28,423 nucleotides of DNA, taken from assembly GCA_003445715.1 (NCBI GenBank), contig DMCS01000046.1, positions 1-28,423 on the forward strand. Direction: 5' to 3'. Below the pieces are notes generated by a model, which was given only the letters and a program-made list of their open reading frames with translations, was not told the DNA's origin and did not search any database. How positions within the stretch are numbered: position 1 is the stretch's first letter; each line of letters begins with the position of its first letter. The DNA is from Candidatus Mesolinea sp. GTDB lineage: Bacteria; Chloroflexota; Anaerolineae; Anaerolineales; Anaerolineaceae. Position numbers and translations under genes: made by a program. This document shows, piece after piece, positions 16,063 through 24,259 of the stretch.

Positions 16063-17478
16063 TTAGAGAATCTCTCCTGGGTGAGCTATCAGATAACGCC
16101 CGCTGCCAGCCAGGCCGAACCATTGGCGATCCGCGACAATTCTCTTTCCACGTAGGAACACCTGCCGGGGAAAGCCTTTCAGCTGCCAACCTTCATAGAG
16201 GTTGTAATCTGTGCGATGCTGGGCAATTTGCACACCATAGGTTAGTTCATAGTTGGGATCCCAAAGTGCCAGGTCGGCATCGGAACCTGCAGCTAAGCAG
16301 CCTTTTTGTGGGTAGAGCCCAAAAATACGGGCAGGATTCGTTGCGGTAAGTGCGACAAACTGATTTGGTGTGATTCTGCCAGCACCGACTGCATGCGTCC
16401 AAAAAACTGGCAGACGGTCACCGACACCAGGCAAGCCATTGGGAATCCGGGTGAAGTTATCTTTACCCAGCTCCTTACCCGGGATGGAAACCAGCTCGCC
16501 CTCGTAGAGGATTGGTTTGGTGCCATCGTAAAAGAAGGGGCAATGATCAGTGGCTAAAACCTGAATGGTGCCGGTTTCGATCCCGCGCCAAAGTCCGTCC
16601 TGATCGGCAGGGCTCCGCAACGGCGGAGAGCAAATCCACTTGGCGCCATCTTGGCGTTCCAAGTCCTTTTCGCTGAAAAACAGATATTGTGGGCAGGTTT
16701 CGCCCATTGCCCGGACGCCATGATTACGCCCATAAGCCAACTGGTCAACCTCGCCAGCTACGTTCATGTGCACCAGGTACACCGGTGCTTCAGCCTGGGC
16801 AGCCAAGGCAACGGCACGCAGGCTGGCTTCCACCTCACCCCAGCCGGGGCGCGTGCGGGCATGCCAAACTGGGCTCGTATACCCTTGGGCTAAGGCTTCT
16901 GCCGTCAGGACGTCAATGACGTCACCATTTTCGGCATGTACCATAGTGAGCAAGCCGAACCTGCCGGCAATGCGCATTACCTTAAAAATATCGCCATCGC
17001 CTAAACGCAGGCGGTTATTATAGGCAGTAAAAACTTTGATGGAACGAATGCCTAACGAGGGCAAGTCGGCGAGCTCTTCCGTCACAGCTTCATCAAAACG
17101 GGTGATGTTCATGTGCAGGCTGTAGTCGATGGCCGCTTTGCCTTCGGCTTCAGCGCGTTTGCGCGCGATGTTCTCGGCTAAGCTGCCCGGATCCTGAGAG
17201 ACGAAGTCGATCAGCGTGGTTGTGCCGCCAAAAGCAGCGGCTTTGCTGCCGGTGTAATAGTCATCGGAGGAAACCGTCTCGCCCATGGGCAAGTTAATGT
17301 GCACATGCGCATCGATCCCTCCAGGAAGAACGAACATGCCGGAAGCATCGATGAGCTCAGCATCTGCACAGTCGATTACCGGCGAAATCTGACTGATGTG
17401 CTCGCCTTCGATGAGGAGATCGGCCTGAAAACTGCTTTCAGCTGTAACTAAAGTTCCGTTTTTGATTAATGTTTTCAT
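16063..17478 (-). CDS. hydantoinase/dihydropyrimidinase-family cyclic amidohydrolase
   Basis: The protein is 471 aa from the ATG at 17478, preferred over an upstream in-frame start at 17508 because GGAAGGCGG precedes it. The binuclear metal site is complete: HVH at 58-60, carboxylated Lys148 in SIKVFTAY, His181 in VHAENGD, His237 in VHMNV and Asp311 in ATDHCPF. The family opens five- or six-membered cyclic amides such as hydantoins, dihydropyrimidines and allantoin-like rings. The D-hydantoinase/dihydropyrimidinase branch (E. coli hyuA/YgeZ is a relative) fits best; allantoinase and dihydroorotase fit less well. It lies at the end of the proposed purine/hydantoin catabolic group, 64 nt after the unknown 185-aa protein. 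The exact ring substrate cannot be read from sequence. Confidence 0.88.
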   Translation of the reverse strand: MKTLIKNGTLVTAESSFQADLLIEGEHISQISPVIDCADAELIDASGMFVLPGGIDAHVHINLPMGETVSSDDYYTGSKAAAFGGTTTLIDFVSQDPGSLAENIARKRAEAEGKAAIDYSLHMNITRFDEAVTEELADLPSLGIRSIKVFTAYNNRLRLGDGDIFKVMRIAGRFGLLTMVHAENGDVIDVLTAEALAQGYTSPVWHARTRPGWGEVEASLRAVALAAQAEAPVYLVHMNVAGEVDQLAYGRNHGVRAMGETCPQYLFFSEKDLERQDGAKWICSPPLRSPADQDGLWRGIETGTIQVLATDHCPFFYDGTKPILYEGELVSIPGKELGKDNFTRIPNGLPGVGDRLPVFWTHAVGAGRITPNQFVALTATNPARIFGLYPQKGCLAAGSDADLALWDPNYELTYGVQIAQHRTDYNLYEGWQLKGFPRQVFLRGKRIVADRQWFGLAGSGRYLIAHPGEIL

Positions 17479-17542
17479 TTTTCCGCCTTCCTTAAGTTGA
17501 ATGGGCACCGGATAGTTTTGTGTGGGTCAGCCCAGAAAGCTG

Positions 17543-18100
17543 CTACCCCCACTTCCCACTTAAAAGCGCCAATATGGTTGGATCGAGCGGCAGGGTTGGC
17601 AGATCGGCTGCCTGATACTCATTGGCTTTTAGTGCCCTTTCCCGTAAGGACTGCCACAAAACACTACGCTCTTCATCGTGAACAGGCAAATCGGCTAAAC
17701 TTTCTGCCTGCCAAATGCGGCCCATGGTCGTGTAGAAGAAGGTAATGCGCTTCCAGCTGCCCGCGGGGATAGGCTGGGCTAATTCTTCCAGGGGACCGAG
17801 TTGCAGCTTGAAGTATTCTTCCTCAGCGCGCGGGTGATTGGGCTGATCGTGCAGCAGTTCTGCGCGGGTGGTGAGCTCGTGCCCCAAGATCGGCGCTATC
17901 CAGCGAATCTGCCAGCGTTCTTCCGGCGGGAAGGCGCCGGTCTGATAAAAAGCTAAGTAATCCACGGAGATAACTTTGGGGGCGCTTTTGAGTGGAATGC
18001 GATACCAACCCAATACACGCGCAATCTCCAAGTCGCGTTGGTTGGGCAACACTGCCACCAGCACCAGGTCAGAAGCATGCCCTGTAGGTTGGGTTGCCAT
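17543..18100 (-). CDS. uncharacterised 185-aa protein between PLP enzyme and hydantoinase
   Basis: I do not recognise this family with certainty. The start is the ATG at 18100 (MATQPTGHA), preceded by GGGGAGG about 6 nt upstream and only 13 nt after the PLP-enzyme stop; a longer frame would intrude into that gene. It is soluble and mixed alpha/beta, with no signal peptide or membrane helix. Distinct blocks are DLVLVAVLPNQRDLEIAR, GWYRIPLKSAPKV, a GHELTTRAELL stretch and an EEEYFKLQLGPLEEL stretch. Several polar residues (H, E, R, W) cluster in the middle, but no catalytic motif is evident. The operon position suggests a role alongside the PLP enzyme or hydantoinase. Confidence 0.7.
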   Translation of the reverse strand: MATQPTGHASDLVLVAVLPNQRDLEIARVLGWYRIPLKSAPKVISVDYLAFYQTGAFPPEERWQIRWIAPILGHELTTRAELLHDQPNHPRAEEEYFKLQLGPLEELAQPIPAGSWKRITFFYTTMGRIWQAESLADLPVHDEERSVLWQSLRERALKANEYQAADLPTLPLDPTILALLSGKWG

Positions 18101-18113
18101 CCGCTGCCTCCCC

Positions 18114-19580
18114 TTAGGCAACCGCAGCTTTGCGGTTGAATTCCTCAATGAGCGCATCGATCTGCGGCACCTGCGCTTGCAATTCAGTCCAGTAATCTGG
18201 GTCATACCATTGCGCCTGGATTTCCTCGTAGGTCTTGCCTTGCTGCTCCACCCAAGTGTAATACTTGAGGTTATGAATGCGCTTGCGATCGTAATAGCTT
18301 AGCTCTTGCATAAAATCGATGGGCTGACCCTTGAGGTAACGGGCATCATCGGCTGCAGCCTGTGTGGCGGAATAAGGGCCGCTTTCGGCGCGCATTTCTG
18401 CCAGACGGCTTTGGTAAAGCTCCATGGAATCAGTCAGCACAGTCACGACCACATCGTTGGCGGTAAGCTCGTTGTATTTGGCAAATTTAATCGCTGAAAG
18501 CAGGTTGGAGATACTGGAAAAACCGAGCAAATCTAATCGCGAGACCAAGCTTTCTTCCACGCCAGAATCGATGAGATACTCGCGGCCGGCGGGCTCATTG
18601 AAAAGGCGCGCTAAGTTCACCACAGCCTGATCATCAATGGCGACCACAAAATCGGTGTTGCGTACGTTGTGAATCCAGGGAACATGTTTATCCCCAATAC
18701 CCTCGATGCGATGTGAGCCGAAGCCGTTAATGAGCAAGGTAGGGCATTGCTGCGCTTCACTGGCGACCACTTTGCTGGCTGGAAACTGCTGCTTGAGATA
18801 GTCGCCGGCAGCAATCGTGCCGGCTGAGCCGGTGGCGGAGACGAACCCGCGATAAGTATCTTTGGGTCCAAGCTTTTGCTGCAGCACTTCGAAAATGGCA
18901 CTGCCAGTGATGGTGTAATGCCATAGGTAGTTGCCAAATTCATCAAACTGATTAAAGATCATCAAATCCTGACCGCTGCGGCGTAGTTCCCAGCACTTAT
19001 CAAAAATCTCTTTGACGTTCGATTCGCTGCCCGGTGTGGGGATGACATCGCTGGCGATATTGCTGAGCCATTCAAAGCGCTCGCGGCTCATGCCCTCAGG
19101 CAGGATGGCGATGGACTCGCAGCCCAGCAGCGCTGAGTCGTACGCGCCACCGCGGCAATAGTTGCCGGTGGAGGGCCAAACGGCTTTTTGCTGCGTGGGG
19201 TCAAACTGACCTGTAATCAGCCGGGGTACTAGGCAGCCAAAAGCCGCCCCAACCTTATGCGAGCCGGTGGGGATCCACTTGCCCACCAAGGCAATGATAC
19301 GCGCACTCACGCCCGTCAAGCTGGAGGGGAATTCTAGCGCATTCACGCCGTCAAACAACCCGCCACTAGGTTTAGGCTCGTTTTTCCAGGTTATACGGAA
19401 AAGGTTAAGCGGATGCAAATCCCACAAGCCGATATTTTTCAGCTGGGCTTTGATTTCCTCCGGGATGAGGTTAGGGTCACGTTGTTGGGCGAAAGTTGGA
19501 ATGATAATGTGCTTTTCACGCACCCTCTGCAAAGTTCTTTCAAGGCGATCGGGTGAGATGGATAAATCAATTTTGGTCAT
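18114..19580 (-). CDS. fold-type-II PLP-dependent enzyme, unassigned subfamily
   Basis: The 488-aa protein has the tryptophan-synthase-beta/threonine-synthase fold. Lys109 in TGSHKVGAAF is the likely Schiff-base lysine, STGN at 137-140 binds the cofactor phosphate region or substrate carboxylate, and a glycine loop GSAGT lies at 251-255. It is about 100-150 residues longer than cysteine synthase and about 90 longer than diaminopropionate ammonia-lyase, with a C-terminal extension from about 400 rich in Tyr/Asp/Gln (DPDYW, KYYTWVEQ). TrpB-like SHK rather than SxKDR separates it from the nearby threonine-synthase-like enzyme. Reactions in this fold are beta/gamma eliminations and replacements. 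In this context an ammonia-lyase on a purine-derived amino acid is plausible. AGAGGA precedes the ATG by 4-5 nt. Confidence 0.8.
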   Translation of the reverse strand: MTKIDLSISPDRLERTLQRVREKHIIIPTFAQQRDPNLIPEEIKAQLKNIGLWDLHPLNLFRITWKNEPKPSGGLFDGVNALEFPSSLTGVSARIIALVGKWIPTGSHKVGAAFGCLVPRLITGQFDPTQQKAVWPSTGNYCRGGAYDSALLGCESIAILPEGMSRERFEWLSNIASDVIPTPGSESNVKEIFDKCWELRRSGQDLMIFNQFDEFGNYLWHYTITGSAIFEVLQQKLGPKDTYRGFVSATGSAGTIAAGDYLKQQFPASKVVASEAQQCPTLLINGFGSHRIEGIGDKHVPWIHNVRNTDFVVAIDDQAVVNLARLFNEPAGREYLIDSGVEESLVSRLDLLGFSSISNLLSAIKFAKYNELTANDVVVTVLTDSMELYQSRLAEMRAESGPYSATQAAADDARYLKGQPIDFMQELSYYDRKRIHNLKYYTWVEQQGKTYEEIQAQWYDPDYWTELQAQVPQIDALIEEFNRKAAVA

Positions 19581-19603
19581 AAGTTCCTCTGGTTTTTTTA
19601 AGA

Positions 19604-20581
19604 TTACGCCTCACGGTCAGGCGAAAGGTCTAAACGGATGGGATTAAAGGGTTCTTCCGGGCCTTCAGCCACGATGTAGAGCGGCCTCCCCTTAGCTTCA
19701 TCATAAATGCGGCCAATGTATTCGCCCAGGATGCCCATAAAAGCCAGGATCAGCCCAGCCAAAAACACCATGATGATCCCAAGCGTAGCTAAGCCGTGGA
19801 AGTCCATCTGAGCTGCAGTGGTTAAGATAATAACCACAATCAGACCGATGAAGCTCACTGCGATCAACCCGATACCGATACGCGTCGCAAGCTGCAGTGG
19901 CCAGATAGAAAAGCCAGTTATGGCATTCATGGCTAACTTGAGCATCTTCTTGAGCGGGTATTTACTCTCGCCGGCATGCCGCGCTTGCCGTTTATACTCC
20001 ACGCCAATTTGCTTAAAGCCGGTCCAGGCGCTCATTCCGCGCAGAAAGCGGTTTCTCTCGCGCATCGTTCTCATAATGTCAACCACTTTGCGGTCCATCA
20101 GGCGGAAGTCGCCGGTATCTAGTGGAATGCGGATATCGGTGATGCGGTCAATGAAGCGGTAAAACGCCGAGGCGGTGGCTGTTTTGAAACGACTTTCGCC
20201 TTCGCGCTCGGTGCGTACGGCGTAAACTACCTGGTAACCCTCGCGCCACTTGGCAATCAGCTCGCCCATCACTTCCGGCGGGTCCTGCAGGTCGGCATCG
20301 ATAATGATGACAGCATCCCCACGGCTGTAATCCAAGCCGGCGGTTACTGCAATTTGGTGCCCAAAGTTGCGCGCGAAAATCACCGGACGGACGCGCGCAT
20401 CAGAGGCGGCTAATTTGCGGATTACATCAGTTGAGCCATCCTTGCTGCCATCGTCAATCATGATGAGTTCCCAGGGATCGCCGGTTTTTTCCATCTCATC
20501 CCGTACGCGCGCGTAAAGCAACGGTAGGTTTTCCAACTCGTTATAGATAGGAGCGATAATTGTAAATACAGGTTTATCCAT
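19604..20581 (-). CDS. GT2 glycosyltransferase, GtrB/DPM1-like, membrane-anchored
   Basis: The 325-aa protein has a GT-A domain with PIYNE at 11-15, DDGS at 43-46 and DADLQDPPE at 95-103 (DxD-type metal site). GDFRLMDR at 157-164 and RFLRG at 178-182 are typical of polyprenyl-phosphate sugar transferases. Two C-terminal helices at about 232-256 and 264-288 match the GtrB/ArnC/YkcC topology. The family transfers a nucleotide-linked sugar onto undecaprenyl or dolichyl phosphate at the inner face of the membrane. AAGGTGAT precedes the ATG, which overlaps the threonine-synthase-like gene by 8 nt. It is out of theme in the catabolic group, and may be a co-transcribed passenger. Confidence 0.9.
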   Translation of the reverse strand: MDKPVFTIIAPIYNELENLPLLYARVRDEMEKTGDPWELIMIDDGSKDGSTDVIRKLAASDARVRPVIFARNFGHQIAVTAGLDYSRGDAVIIIDADLQDPPEVMGELIAKWREGYQVVYAVRTEREGESRFKTATASAFYRFIDRITDIRIPLDTGDFRLMDRKVVDIMRTMRERNRFLRGMSAWTGFKQIGVEYKRQARHAGESKYPLKKMLKLAMNAITGFSIWPLQLATRIGIGLIAVSFIGLIVVIILTTAAQMDFHGLATLGIIMVFLAGLILAFMGILGEYIGRIYDEAKGRPLYIVAEGPEEPFNPIRLDLSPDREA

Positions 20582-21818
20582 AGATCACCTTCTTCAACGA
20601 TTCTGTTGTCGGTTCAATCACAGGTGCTGCAGGAATAGCACGCATCACAGCATTGATATCCTTAAGCCCGCTGCCGGTGCAAAGCACCAAAACGGGTGCA
20701 GCAGAGTCTTGCTGGCCTGTTGCCAGGGCTCTGACCAAGCCGGCATAGGCTGCTGCGGCGGCTGGCTCCACAAAGATGCCAACCTTGCCCAGAATGGGGA
20801 TAGCCTGCAAAATCTCCTCATCCGAAACCTTGATGTAGGTGCCATGGGTCTCACGAACAGCGCGCAGCGCCCGTAAGCCATCGCGCGGCAGGTCCACATT
20901 GATGCTGTCTGCAATGGTCACAGCATTGACAGGCTCAATAGTATCTTTGCCAGCAAGGTACGCATTGGCAATCGCAGCAGAACCTTCGGCTTGTACGCCG
21001 ATTAATCTCGGCAAGCGCTCGATCCAGCCCAGGCTGAGCAGGTCCTGGAAGCCTTTATAAACGCCGGAGATAATGTTGCCATCCCCTACGGGGATATAAA
21101 TCGTGAGCGGAGGCGCAGCGGAGTCGAGCTTGCGCAGCACCTGCTCCCAAATTTCGAAGGCAGCGGTCTTTTTACCCTCCGCGGTGAAGGGGTTATAGCC
21201 GGTGTTGCGGTTATACCAGCCAAAAGTTTGCGAAGCCGCAATGCTCAGGTCAAAAGCTTGGTCATAATTGCCATCGACCAAGATGACTTGAGCACCAAAG
21301 ACTAGCAGCTGTGCGACTTTGGCAGGCGGGGCGGTGCGCGGTGCGAGGATGATGGCGTGCATCCCGACGCTGGCAGCCATACAAGCCAAAGCGGCGCCGG
21401 CATTGCCGGTGGAGGCGGCAATGATGACTTCCTCTTTGGTTTGCAAAGCGCGTGCGACCACCACCGCACTGGCGCGGTCCTTGAAAGAAGCGCTGGGGTT
21501 GCGGCTCTCGTCTTTGATCCAGAGTTGCTTCAGACCGAGCCGCTCGCGCAATAATTCGGGTTGGTAGACTGGGGTCAAGCCCACCTGGTGCAGCGGGGTG
21601 TACGCAAAGCCAGGGTCAGGGACGGGCAGCAGCGAGGCGTAGCGCCAGATAGACTGCTTCGGGCTGAGCAAGACAGATTCGATGCCTGGCTTGGTTTCCG
21701 CGGTCTCGAAATCGCAATGCACGTCCAGGTTAGCCCCGTCGCGCGGGCAGGTGTATTGCACTTCCTGGCCAAAATAGGTGCTGCCACATACAGAGCAGGT
21801 AAAATATGCGATGCCCAT
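20574..21818 (-). CDS. threonine synthase-like PLP enzyme with N-terminal zinc ribbon
   Basis: The 414-aa protein starts with Cys8, Cys11, Cys24 and Cys35 in a rubredoxin-like zinc ribbon. The PLP core then has Lys113 in SASFKDRAS, STGNAGAALA at 136-145, VGDGNIISG and a late CTGSGLKD. This is the layout of short-type (archaeal/actinobacterial) threonine synthase, which makes threonine from O-phosphohomoserine. No homoserine kinase or dehydrogenase is adjacent, and the gene sits between carbamate kinase and a second PLP enzyme, so a lyase role (threonine or diaminopropionate type) is also possible. AGGGAG lies about 6 nt before the ATG. It follows carbamate kinase by 68 nt that include a short palindrome. 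Confidence 0.82.
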   Translation of the reverse strand: MGIAYFTCSVCGSTYFGQEVQYTCPRDGANLDVHCDFETAETKPGIESVLLSPKQSIWRYASLLPVPDPGFAYTPLHQVGLTPVYQPELLRERLGLKQLWIKDESRNPSASFKDRASAVVVARALQTKEEVIIAASTGNAGAALACMAASVGMHAIILAPRTAPPAKVAQLLVFGAQVILVDGNYDQAFDLSIAASQTFGWYNRNTGYNPFTAEGKKTAAFEIWEQVLRKLDSAAPPLTIYIPVGDGNIISGVYKGFQDLLSLGWIERLPRLIGVQAEGSAAIANAYLAGKDTIEPVNAVTIADSINVDLPRDGLRALRAVRETHGTYIKVSDEEILQAIPILGKVGIFVEPAAAAAYAGLVRALATGQQDSAAPVLVLCTGSGLKDINAVMRAIPAAPVIEPTTESLKKVIYG

Positions 21819-21840
21819 GCCAATCTCCCTTTTAACTTCG

Positions 21841-21853
21841 ACCCGAGTCGGGT
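21841..21853. promoter_or_regulatory. short palindrome in the carbamate kinase-threonine synthase gap
   Basis: ACCCGAGTCGGGT is a perfect inverted repeat around a central G, 23 nt before the threonine-synthase-like ATG on the minus strand. It could be a small operator or a 5-bp RNA hairpin just upstream of the ribosome site. A single copy was seen, so function is unproven. Confidence 0.25.
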
Positions 21854-21886
21854 AAAGGTTGAAATTAATCTTACCTCAAAGCCCGC

Positions 21887-22834
21887 TTAGGGCAGGATCC
21901 AGGTGCCGGTTTTGCCATTCAGCGCGTCTTTGATGTGCGCCGGATCGGTGATCAGGGCTTTTTTGCCGCCATTATCAAGGTATTTCAGGATGGCTTGAAT
22001 TTTAGGCAGCATGGAACCTTTGGCAAAGTGGCCCTCCTGGACGTATTGGCGCGCTTCTGCGGCGGTCATTTGATCGAGCCATTGCTGATTAGGCTTATTG
22101 AAGTTAATCGCCACTTTTTCTACAGCGGTGCTGATCAAGAAGAGGTCTGCTTTAAGCATGCTGGCTAAAATAGCCGCGCCAAAGTCTTTATCGATGACGG
22201 CTTCCACACCAACCAATTCGCCCTCAGGCGTTTCGATGACCGGAATGCCGCCGCCGCCCACGCCGATGACCACGAAACCTTTCTCAATCAGAGCGTTGAT
22301 CGCATCTGCTTCAACGATTCGCAAGGGGATGGGCGATGGCACCACACGCCGCCAGCCACGGCCGGCATCTTCAACAACGGTCCAACCGTCCTTTTCCATG
22401 CGCATTTTGGCTTGTTCTTCGTCCATGAAAGAGCCAATGGGTTTGGTGGGGTTCTGAAAAGCTGGGTCGTTGCGGTCCACGATGGTCTGGGTTACGACAG
22501 TTACTGCAGATTTAGGCATATTGCGCCGCACGAACTCATTATAGAGTGCTTGTTGGAACATGTACCCAATCGAACCCTGAGTATCCGCGCCGCAATAATC
22601 CAGCGGGACCTCGTGCAGCTCGTGGGCAGAGAGCTCCGAGCGTCGCAGGATGAAGCCCACTTGAGGCCCATTGCCATGCGTGACGACCACATTCCAGCCC
22701 TCAGCGATCATATCGGCGATGTGTTTCATTGTATCGACTGCCGCAGCGAATTGATCGTGCACAGATTTATGTTGATTATCCTTAATGAGGGCGTTCCCGC
22801 CAACCGCGACAATTGCCAAACCTTTATTTTCCAT
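21887..22834 (-). CDS. arcC: carbamate kinase
   Basis: The 315-aa protein has full family length and motifs: AVGGNAL at 10-16, THGNGPQVG at 52-60, the GVGGGGIPV loop, VIDKDFGAAILAS and FAKGSMLPKIQA. In catabolism this cytosolic enzyme transfers phosphate from carbamoyl phosphate to ADP, giving ATP, CO2 and ammonia. AAAGGAAAA lies just before the ATG. Neither arginine deiminase nor ornithine carbamoyltransferase is adjacent. Placement directly after an 8-oxoguanine deaminase and upstream of a hydantoinase recalls yqeA in the E. coli purine-related cluster, so the carbamoyl group may come from purine or hydantoin rings instead of arginine. Confidence 0.93.
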   Translation of the reverse strand: MENKGLAIVAVGGNALIKDNQHKSVHDQFAAAVDTMKHIADMIAEGWNVVVTHGNGPQVGFILRRSELSAHELHEVPLDYCGADTQGSIGYMFQQALYNEFVRRNMPKSAVTVVTQTIVDRNDPAFQNPTKPIGSFMDEEQAKMRMEKDGWTVVEDAGRGWRRVVPSPIPLRIVEADAINALIEKGFVVIGVGGGGIPVIETPEGELVGVEAVIDKDFGAAILASMLKADLFLISTAVEKVAINFNKPNQQWLDQMTAAEARQYVQEGHFAKGSMLPKIQAILKYLDNGGKKALITDPAHIKDALNGKTGTWILP

Positions 22835-22864
22835 AGTTTTTCCTTTAAATAAGATGAGATTTTC

Positions 22865-24250
22865 TCAGCCTTGGACGATTCTCCTTGAGGCTGCTTGGTG
22901 CTTTTCGATATGCGTGGGCAGGTCCAGAGTGCGTAGCTGGCCTTCAGCTACGATGATCTTGCCGCCCACCACCGTCCAGTTTGCCTTAAGCGGTGTACAG
23001 AAGATTACGGCTGCTAGCGGATCCTGTAAGGCGCCAGTGTATTCCAGCGTGTTGAGGTTGATAGCAAAGAAATCTGCACATTTGCCTACTTCCAGCGAGC
23101 CGATATCCTGCCTGCCAAGAACTGCAGCGCCACCTCGGGTTGCGAGGGATAAAGCTTGCCGCGCGGTCATGAGGGGCGGGGCGTCTGGGGCTGAGCGGCT
23201 GGCACCATGAATACCGCTATTGAGACGCGAGAGCAGCATGGCTTGACGCGCTTCGGCAAGCATGTGGGAGCTATCATTACTGGCTGAGCCATCCACTCCC
23301 AATCCAACCTTCACGCCGTGCATAAGCATGGACATGATAGGTGCCACGCCGGAAGCCAAGCGCATGTTAGAGTTGGGGCAGTGCACTACGCCGCAGCCGG
23401 TGCGTGCGTATAGGGCAATTTCCTCTTCGTTAACGTGTACCGAATGGGCAAACCAAACGTCTGAGCCGATCCAATTCACTGATTTCATGTAAGCCACTGG
23501 CTTGAGCCCAAATGTTTTCAGGCAAAAGTCTTCTTCATCCTCGGTCTCGGCTAAGTGGGTGTGCAAGTGCACACCATATTCACGCGCCAACTCGGCTGAG
23601 CTGCGCATGAGTTGGCTGCTAACGCTAAAGGGTGAACAAGGCGCTAAGACAATCTGGAGCATAGAGCCAGGTTTGGGGTTGTGGTACCGTTGAATAAGGC
23701 GTTGGCTATCCTTGAGGATGTCCTCTTCGCTATCGACCACGCTATCCGGCGGCAAGCCGCCTTTGGATTCGCCTAAGCTCATTGAACCGCGCGAGGCGTG
23801 TAAGCGCAAGCCAATTTGCTGGGCAGCGGCGATTTCATCATCCAAGCGGGAGCCATTGGGGAAAAGGTAGAGGTGGTCTGAGGCAGTCGTACAGCCAGAA
23901 AGCGCTAACTCAGCCAGGGCTGTTTGGGTGCTAATGAAAATATCGTCCGGGGTCATGCGTGCCCAGATGGGGTAGAGCGTTTTGAGCCAGTTAAAGAGGT
24001 TGACATCCTGTGCAGCGGGAAGCGCGCGCGTCAGCGTCTGATAAAAATGGTGGTGAGTATTGATCAACCCGGGCAAGACGATGTGATCGCGCAAGTCCAG
24101 AACTTCATCCGCATCGTTGGGGAGCTCGCTGGCAGGTCCGATCTGTTCGATAAAGCCATCACGGCAAAAAAGGGCAGAGTTTGTCAATTCTCTGCCCTGT
24201 GCGTCCATAGTAGCAATCAGGGTGGCATTTTTAACTAAAAGGGTAGACAT
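22865..24250 (-). CDS. 8-oxoguanine deaminase-type amidohydrolase
   Basis: The 461-aa protein is in the amidohydrolase superfamily. Metal ligands are His66 and His68 in THHHFYQTLTR, His232 in HTHLAE, His269 in FAHSVH and Asp320 in GLGVDGSASND. NLFNWLKTLYPIWAR, LSGCTTASDH, RGSMSLGES and LAPCSPFSV closely follow my recollection of the characterised Pseudomonas enzyme Pa0142, which deaminates 8-oxoguanine to urate; SsnA and hydroxyatrazine hydrolases are more distant relatives. The start is supported by AAAGGAG overlapping the folD stop codon. Substrates could extend to guanine-like compounds. It is the first catabolic gene after folD and the best clue that the group handles purines. Confidence 0.88.
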   Translation of the reverse strand: MSTLLVKNATLIATMDAQGRELTNSALFCRDGFIEQIGPASELPNDADEVLDLRDHIVLPGLINTHHHFYQTLTRALPAAQDVNLFNWLKTLYPIWARMTPDDIFISTQTALAELALSGCTTASDHLYLFPNGSRLDDEIAAAQQIGLRLHASRGSMSLGESKGGLPPDSVVDSEEDILKDSQRLIQRYHNPKPGSMLQIVLAPCSPFSVSSQLMRSSAELAREYGVHLHTHLAETEDEEDFCLKTFGLKPVAYMKSVNWIGSDVWFAHSVHVNEEEIALYARTGCGVVHCPNSNMRLASGVAPIMSMLMHGVKVGLGVDGSASNDSSHMLAEARQAMLLSRLNSGIHGASRSAPDAPPLMTARQALSLATRGGAAVLGRQDIGSLEVGKCADFFAINLNTLEYTGALQDPLAAVIFCTPLKANWTVVGGKIIVAEGQLRTLDLPTHIEKHQAASRRIVQG

Positions 24251-24259
24251 CTGGCTCCT

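Noticed and set aside
13990..17020. Additional TATAAT-like boxes on the minus strand inside genes (near 13994 and 17014)
   Set aside because: They lie within coding sequence with no start codon at a matching distance; expected by chance.
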